Under the pieces are notes generated by a model. The model had not been told where the DNA came from, made no database searches, and saw nothing but the letters and a program-made list of their open reading frames with translations. Position numbers and translations under genes: made by a program. 64,000 bases of DNA, taken from the NCBI GenBank assembly GCA_036346395.1, contig CM070609.1, forward strand, positions 25,169,223-25,233,222, written 5' to 3'. Shown piece after piece: positions 58,856 to 64,000 of the stretch (position 1 is the stretch's first letter; each line of letters starts with the position of its first letter). This DNA is from Hsuehochloa calcarea. Taxonomy: Eukaryota > Streptophyta > Magnoliopsida > Poales > Poaceae.

Positions 58856-61080
58856 ACGCACCGGCGAATAAGCTACAATATACAATATTATGTTAGCTCG
58901 ATCGTGTAGACTTGTAGTCATCTAGTATCTACCTTTCACCATTCGTCCGCCCAGTCACTGCTCTGTTCGTAGCTTAGCAAAATCCAAGAATAGTACTACT
59001 TGGTCTGGGCAGTATAGCAGGAAGAAGCTGCAGCGGCTGCGGCTGCGGCCGCAGCGGCAGCGGGCAACGTCTGCATTGGCAACCTGTATAACAAGGCAAG
59101 GCACCCGAGAGGTTTTTTTTAGCAGCAAAACGCTCGGATTTGACATGATATCTCGGCTCGGGACATCAGAAAAATGCCCGGCTTCCGAACGCGACCGAAG
59201 CCGTAGTCAACAAAATTGAAGTATCTGCCGCTGCCGATTGCCCGCCGAACAGCGGAGGCCTGCTCAACCTGCGCTGCGCGCCGACGCGGCACCGTACGTA
59301 CGCCGCAGCGGAGCTCCCGTGTCGCGTGGGGGCCGGGCTTGGGACGCGCGGTCGATACGCCGGTACAGACGTGATACGTTCACGTGCACACGGCCAGGCT
59401 TCTCGAGGTTCAGAACCGCTCGTGTTCTGTGTCCACAGGTGTCTGCGTGCTCTTTTCTGAGGACAGGGTGGCAGCCGGCAAGGGCGGCAAGGGGGCTGTG
59501 TGGCGCAGTACTGTTAGCCACAGCTTTTGCAATTCGTCAAAGCTCGTGGGGGCGATCAAAGGATGAGGAAGACGGCCGCCTTGTACTTTATCAAAAGCAG
59601 ACGCGTCCAGTATCCACTACGAATTTAGAAAGAAGATTAACGGGAAGCAAGTCAAATCAGAAAAAGCGGAAAGGGTCGCAAAGAAGATCCCAAAGCTGGT
59701 AGGTCCAAAGTCCAAACTTTATGTCGAAGGCCTCAAAGATGAGCACTAGTTTTCTTCGTTAATTCAGTTTTTTTTTTCTTCAGCGGCAGGCGGTACTACT
59801 CGCACTTTGAACGCGCATTAAACTGTTTCAGGCCGTTTGCGTGTCCAACCCGACCGACTTAGAAACCAGGACCTAGGACCAGTTCAGTGATTCTGATTCG
59901 ATTTTATGGAGACTTTTCGGTTTGTCGCTTTTGCTCGACTTGTCATGCATGGTTCAAACAAGCACTCAAAAGTCCACTTGTTTTGGTCTCCATTCTCCAA
60001 CCCCAACCCGCACTAATTACCTGAGGTGGTACACCTGAAGCTCAGTCAAAGATCAACGCCGCTTCAGTAACAACAGCGGCTCGTGTGGTTCAGAATCCCC
60101 ATCTCGTCAGTAACCACGCGCAGTCACAACGATGGGAGGCTGGCTGACGGAAACGTCGCGTCAAGAGTAGCACCCTGCCAAGCTGTTTTAGCAGATTTAT
60201 TATGCCATTATCTTATTTTTCGTGCGGTGAGTTTTGCTAAGAACGAACGTACTTGTGCATCTTCGATCACGAGCTTTACCTGAACCTGATTACCTTAACG
60301 TACATTTGGGACCTCCGATCGGGACCATCGACAGGGGAATCTCAGTATCCTACGATACTGAATAGTGTAGTACTCCTCTAGTAGTCCAATGTACTCCATG
60401 TAGCGTACAAGGAACACTTGGTAGTTTGTCAAGTCCGCACCAAACAAAAATCTGCTTCTGGTTTCTGAAGAGGTTGGGCACTGGCCGGCGCAAAGTCTTC
60501 GCATCCAGATAACGTACCGTGACCGGCTAGAGTACAAACCATACGTACAGGACTAGCTCTGAATTACATACAGTTCATGATCGGTTTTCTTTTGAGAAGT
60601 CATGAGCTTGAAGGCTCGATCCACTATTAACCTATCAGAGAATCACGTACGGCTTGTCCGGGACGAAGACATTACCGGAGAATCACATACGTCTTGTCTG
60701 AACGCATAAATTATCAGAGAATCACTTCAATATTACGTTCAAAAACAAAAAAAAAAGGTTCAAATGCTATAGGAATCTGGAAAATTCCCATGTTCCAAAT
60801 TAAACGCTAAGGTCTCAGAGCTCACCATTTTTTTTAATTACTTGTCCCATCCACAGAAAGAGTGGAGCTATGTGTGCCTTGTCCTAGATAAATCCGTGCG
60901 GTCCCAAAGGTCCGGCTTGCCATCACATGCATGAAGACTGAAGACCAGTTGGGAAATACAGCCCGCAATTCGATTGAAGCCCATCATCCATCAAGGCCCG
61001 GTACATTCGAGAGTCCAGACTCCAGACTCCAGACCGAGAGCCGCAAGCCCATCAAACGATTGTGGTGCGGGCCGAATTGC
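58856..61080. other. Intergenic DNA, no supported gene
   Basis: The longest ORF (59238-59702, 154 codons, Arg-rich, no domain) is not convincing. Around 60640-60725 a short unit RGAGAATCACRTACGKCTTG is repeated two to three times at roughly 45-base spacing. Confidence 0.4.
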
Positions 61081-61242
61081 GTGTTAGATTAGATCTGACT
61101 CCCACGACGCCGGAGCTCCACCGGCGACGACGACTCCTACCAATCCACCGTTGCGAGCGTGTGAGGGAATAAGAGGAGCAAAAACCGCAGCCCCTCCCCC
61201 CTCCCCGAGGCCCGCGACAGTACGCGCCGCCACGCGACCCCG

Positions 61243-62290
61243 ATGCCAACGACGATCGACTGGGCATGCCTCCCTAACGACCTCATCACCAAGCGGCTGC
61301 TGGCTGCGGACGTAACGGACCACACCCGCCTCCGCGCCGTCTTCTCGGCGTGGCGCTCGTGCACGGCCAGCCCACAGGACGCCTCCTCGGGGGACCGGCG
61401 CTCCCCCCCCCCTCCACCCCGCGGCTGGGTCGCGCTCTGCGACGGCGACGAGGTCCGCCCAGACGCCGCGTGCGCGGTCACCTTCTTCCACGGCCAGGCG
61501 GCTCGCCGTCCGCCTGCCGGAGCTCCGGCGCCACAAGGTCGTCGGCTTCAAGGACGGCCTCATTGTCCTGCTCGACAGGGACACCACCGCTGTACGCGTG
61601 CTCCACCCCTTCACTCGCGCCGGTGTCGACCTCCCTCCCCTCGACGCCATATTCCACGCCGAGGTCAGGTACTTCAGCTCGCTGATGTCGATGAGCGCCA
61701 CCGTGGTCTCCGCGATGTCAATCGCCGTCGTGGCCTGGTTCGTTAACGCGCCCATGGTGAACTGGGTGGTCATCCACCGCGGCATCTACCTCCACAACAC
61801 ATTGCCCTTCCACGGCCGGCTATACGACGTCGCAGTCACAGTGACGTCGAGGCGGGTCATGCTTGTGCAGGTCTATCCTCCCAACCCGCTCGCCGCAGTG
61901 GTGGCTCATATCCCGAACAAGGAGCCCTCCGACCGCATATTCTGCTCCTACTTCCTCGTGGGCGCATCCTGCTCGCCGTTCAGCATCCCTGCGCCGACTA
62001 CCACAATCGCCTGCCGCAGGCCAGGGTGGTGTCGCACATTTTACCCTTCAGGCTCTTCGAAGTGGACCTCTGACTCTGGTGAGCAGCCTCGGTGAGCAGG
62101 CATTGTTCGTCGGCAAAGGCCAGTGCATTCTCTGAGCAGCGCATCGTCCGAGCTGACGGCGAGCTTCATCTAGTTGCATTATTTCGAGGAGGTTATCAGC
62201 CCATCAGTGCGGCCATTCACCCTTGCCGATCATCTTCGTACGCAGTGCCATACCCATCCAGTTTTTTGGTTCCATCAGTTTACCGATAGC
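61243..62290 (+). pseudogene. F-box / DUF295 (KIB-type) gene, frameshifted
   Basis: ATG 61243 opens an F-box (DWACLPNDLI, VTDHTRLRAVFSAWRSC, about residues 6-44), followed by a WVALCDGDEV segment. A single-base shift near 61498 moves the frame: RLPELRRHKVVGFKDGLIVL, LHPFTRAGVDLPPLDAIF, then VNWVVIHRGIYLHNTLPFHG and YDVAVTVTSRRVMLVQVY, all typical of DUF295. Near 62030 the frame shifts again, and FRLFEVDL, then SLGEQALFVGKGQCI, occur in other frames with stops. F-box/DUF295 proteins are a large plant family; F-boxes recruit SCF ubiquitin ligases. This copy cannot make a full protein. A paralogous fragment faces it at 63283-62947. Confidence 0.8.
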
Positions 62291-62946
62291 TGCTAACTTA
62301 CTTTGTGCATCTTCACATTGCTCACAGCTTCTTCTTTTTTTCCTAATCCCAACTACCATATTTCAGACAACTGTTCTACTAGGGTCAGACCCGACAACCA
62401 TGTTCTGGTTTGATCATAGGACCACTGCTAGTCGTTTGTATATTGAGCTACCTACACTATTCGCTTTTGCCTCCGACCCCTATCGAAAAGTCCCGTCGCA
62501 GTTGTACAATTGTTTCATGGACAATTTGAGCTAAAGCTGGTACTTTCTAACCAAGCACGAAGTGAATTTTAGTAACTGCTTGAATTGCTATCTGATTACC
62601 AGGTCGATGAAAGGAAGATGATTTACACTAGAGGAACTTAGTTATACCAAGGGCCAGGTAGTGGGGGCTTGCTATTCTACTCCTGGATGTGACGTGTATT
62701 ATTCTTCACCTCAAACTTCCCTTCATTTTCTCTGTAGTCAAGCATGGAACTCGAACTTCGGAGTCCTGAGCAATGAGTCTCCACTGCAATTTCTCAAGAT
62801 GCAGGTATGCCATAGTATTCATGAAACATGAATCCCCTTGTCCTGTGGTAAGAGTGAAAACATGCTAGTATGTTACTTTAGGCCATTAGAATTAAACATG
62901 AAAGTCATGCTGCAGTAAGTGTGGTGGAAGAGAGCCATGCAGTAAC
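62291..62946. other. Spacer between the two DUF295 copies
   Basis: AT-rich sequence without supported ORF. The 103-codon ORF at 62223-62534 has no recognisable domain. Confidence 0.4.
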
Positions 62947-63283
62947 CTACAATTCCCTATGGTTGCAATATGTGAGTAGATGATCAGCGAGAGTGAAGGG
63001 CTGCACAGATGGTTGAATCCTCTCCTTGAAGTCATGTATGATGGTGAACGTTGACGTCCTGTCGAACGTCCTGTTGCTTAGAGAGTGCAGCACAACAGGG
63101 TCATAGGCGGGCAGGGAGAAGTACATGGAGTTGCCGCTGATAGAACGGAGGTTCTTGGCAGAGACAGACAGGCACTGGTCTTTGCCGAGGAACAGTGCGC
63201 GGCCACCTAGGCCGACCACCGGCGTCAGCTTCCTGTGCTAGGTGTCCACGTGATAGAGCGTGAAGACGAATGGCTGCCACCCC
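62947..63283 (-). pseudogene. DUF295 C-terminal fragment, cut by a copia LTR
   Basis: The reverse strand reads PFVFTLYHVDT, a TAG stop, HRKLTPVVGLGGRALFLGKD, QCLSVSAKNL, SISGNSMYFSLPAYDPVVLH, the conserved C-terminal region of DUF295 proteins. It ends with QPSVQPFTLADHLLTYC near 62960 and a TAG stop at 62944-62946. It is more readable than the + copy at its 3' end. The upstream part must lie beyond the copia element that begins at 63284 and leaves the window. Confidence 0.8.
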
Positions 63284-64000
63284 TGTTAGAAAAATTGGGA
63301 TAAACGAAGATACAAATTTTTACATAAAAAATATTTACGGGAAAAAACACAGACATCAACCGGCGATGATCACTATATGAGGAGTGTTTACAAATTACAG
63401 GGGATTACAACGAGCCGTCAACTCTCCCCGTGCAGCTTACAAGAGGTATATAAAGGGGTAAAGGACTTAGAGACTAAGTAGGAAACTTATCCGCTAATAT
63501 GGAAACTGATTCGGACTCATCCATATTAGACAATTCGGATCACAATATCAACAATCTCCACCTTGAGATGAATTTTCTCTTGTAATATAATTAAAAAAAT
63601 CAATTATTAAAATATCTCCACAATAAGATAAAAATCACTGTGCACCAATTAATCTCTAGGACTAAACTGTAATACCAACTAAGCTTGAGTAAAGCTCAAA
63701 CTTAGTAACAGGAACTGGTTTTGTCTTCATATCAGCTGGATTATTATGAGTACTTATCTTGCACATCTTGAGCAATAACATCTCGAATAAAGTGATATCT
63801 CACATCAATGTGCTTTGTTCTTTTATGGAACATCTGATCCTTTGTAAGGCATATAGCTCTCTGACTATCACAAAATATAGTATTCCAAGAATTATCTCCA
63901 CAAAGCTCAGTGTACAAACCTCTCAACCAAATAGCTTCTTTACAAGCTTCAGAAATAGCCATATATTCTACTTCAGTGGTAGATAAGGCTAGAGTAGCTT
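63284..64000 (-). mobile_element. Ty1/copia retrotransposon, 3' end, continues past the window
   Basis: The 3' LTR is 63284-63553 (TGTTAGAAAA...ATATCAACA on +, 270 bp), followed by a polypurine tract on the reverse strand (AAGGTGGAGAT). The C-terminal RNase H region begins at about 63690. It interrupts the DUF295 fragment; the flanking bases on the left are ACCCC. Confidence 0.85.
63690..64000 (-). CDS. Copia RNase H, C-terminal part (partial)
   Basis: The reverse strand enters at the window edge with LALSTTEVEYMAISEACKEA, then IWLRGLYTELCGD, CDSQRAICLTKD and HKRTKHIDVRYHFIRD. This is the copia RNase H region, with the usual acidic residue in TEVEY and the HIDVRYHFIR block that precedes the polyprotein end. 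A stop after DKYS (63744-63746, TAA) comes before the NPADMKTKPVPVTKF-like end, which is readable in the same frame, so this copy may have acquired that stop or a nearby change. It would degrade RNA in the RNA/DNA hybrid during element replication. Confidence 0.75.

Noticed and set aside
59020..59070. GCGGCTGCGGCTGCGGCCGC-like tract as a regulatory palindrome
   Set aside because: It is a simple GCN-type repeat of limited length without context.
59238..59702. 154-codon Arg-rich ORF
   Set aside because: No recognisable domain, no promoter or splice context, and biased composition.

Overview
This is nuclear DNA of a flowering plant, almost certainly a grass (Poaceae, probably rice tribe or a relative). 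The signs are GC-rich first exons, long solo LTRs that begin and end TGTAA/TTACA, Ty3/gypsy elements with an antisense accessory ORF, plant-mobile-domain (PMD) transposable genes, TTA- and TAA-flanked MITEs, and expanded F-box/DUF295 genes. I found no tRNA, rRNA, CRISPR or prokaryotic operon. I made no database search; names rest on recognised motifs and on repeats compared with each other inside the window. Layout: (1) 1-11136 is layered transposon debris: a partial long LTR (1-2355), a reverse-strand gypsy gag with PBS and short LTR (2356-4515), an unassigned stretch, a truncated long LTR (5270-5922), and a PMD gene (PMD-III) split by a complete solo LTR (6399-8529, target duplication CCACG), then a hAT-like element (10544-11136). 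(2) 11145-23810 is the one apparently intact host gene, a nine-exon reverse-strand SCAI-family gene (DUF3550/UPF0682, 589 codons before the stop). Its 6.9 kb last intron holds a tandem duplication, a Harbinger-like element and a whole decayed copia element with target duplication TTGAG. (3) 23810-33160 is AT-rich intergenic DNA with a degenerate interspersed/tandem repeat and an internally deleted copia element (28164-31274, target duplication TGGCA). (4) 33190-55290 holds two PMD elements pointing at each other (PMD-I on +, PMD-II on -). Between them lies part of a Tat-type gypsy element (3' LTR, polypurine tract, antisense accessory gene, integrase). The integrase is split by a 2.7 kb solo LTR. 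PMD-II is split by a 3.2 kb LTR that is itself split by a solo LTR (target duplication GTCAC). (5) 55290-64000 is mostly intergenic, with a foldback MITE whose right half is tandemly duplicated, a broken F-box/DUF295 gene on +, a second DUF295 fragment on - facing it, and the 3' end of a reverse-strand copia element that runs off the window. How it fits together: apart from the SCAI-like gene, and perhaps once the DUF295 pair, the coding sequence is transposon-derived and disabled. The more novel observations are a hairpin module conserved in the long LTRs, with two covarying base pairs between two copies; a PMD pseudogene whose first eight stops are all TAG; a possible GC-AG intron in the SCAI-like gene; and an unidentified AT-rich repeat family.
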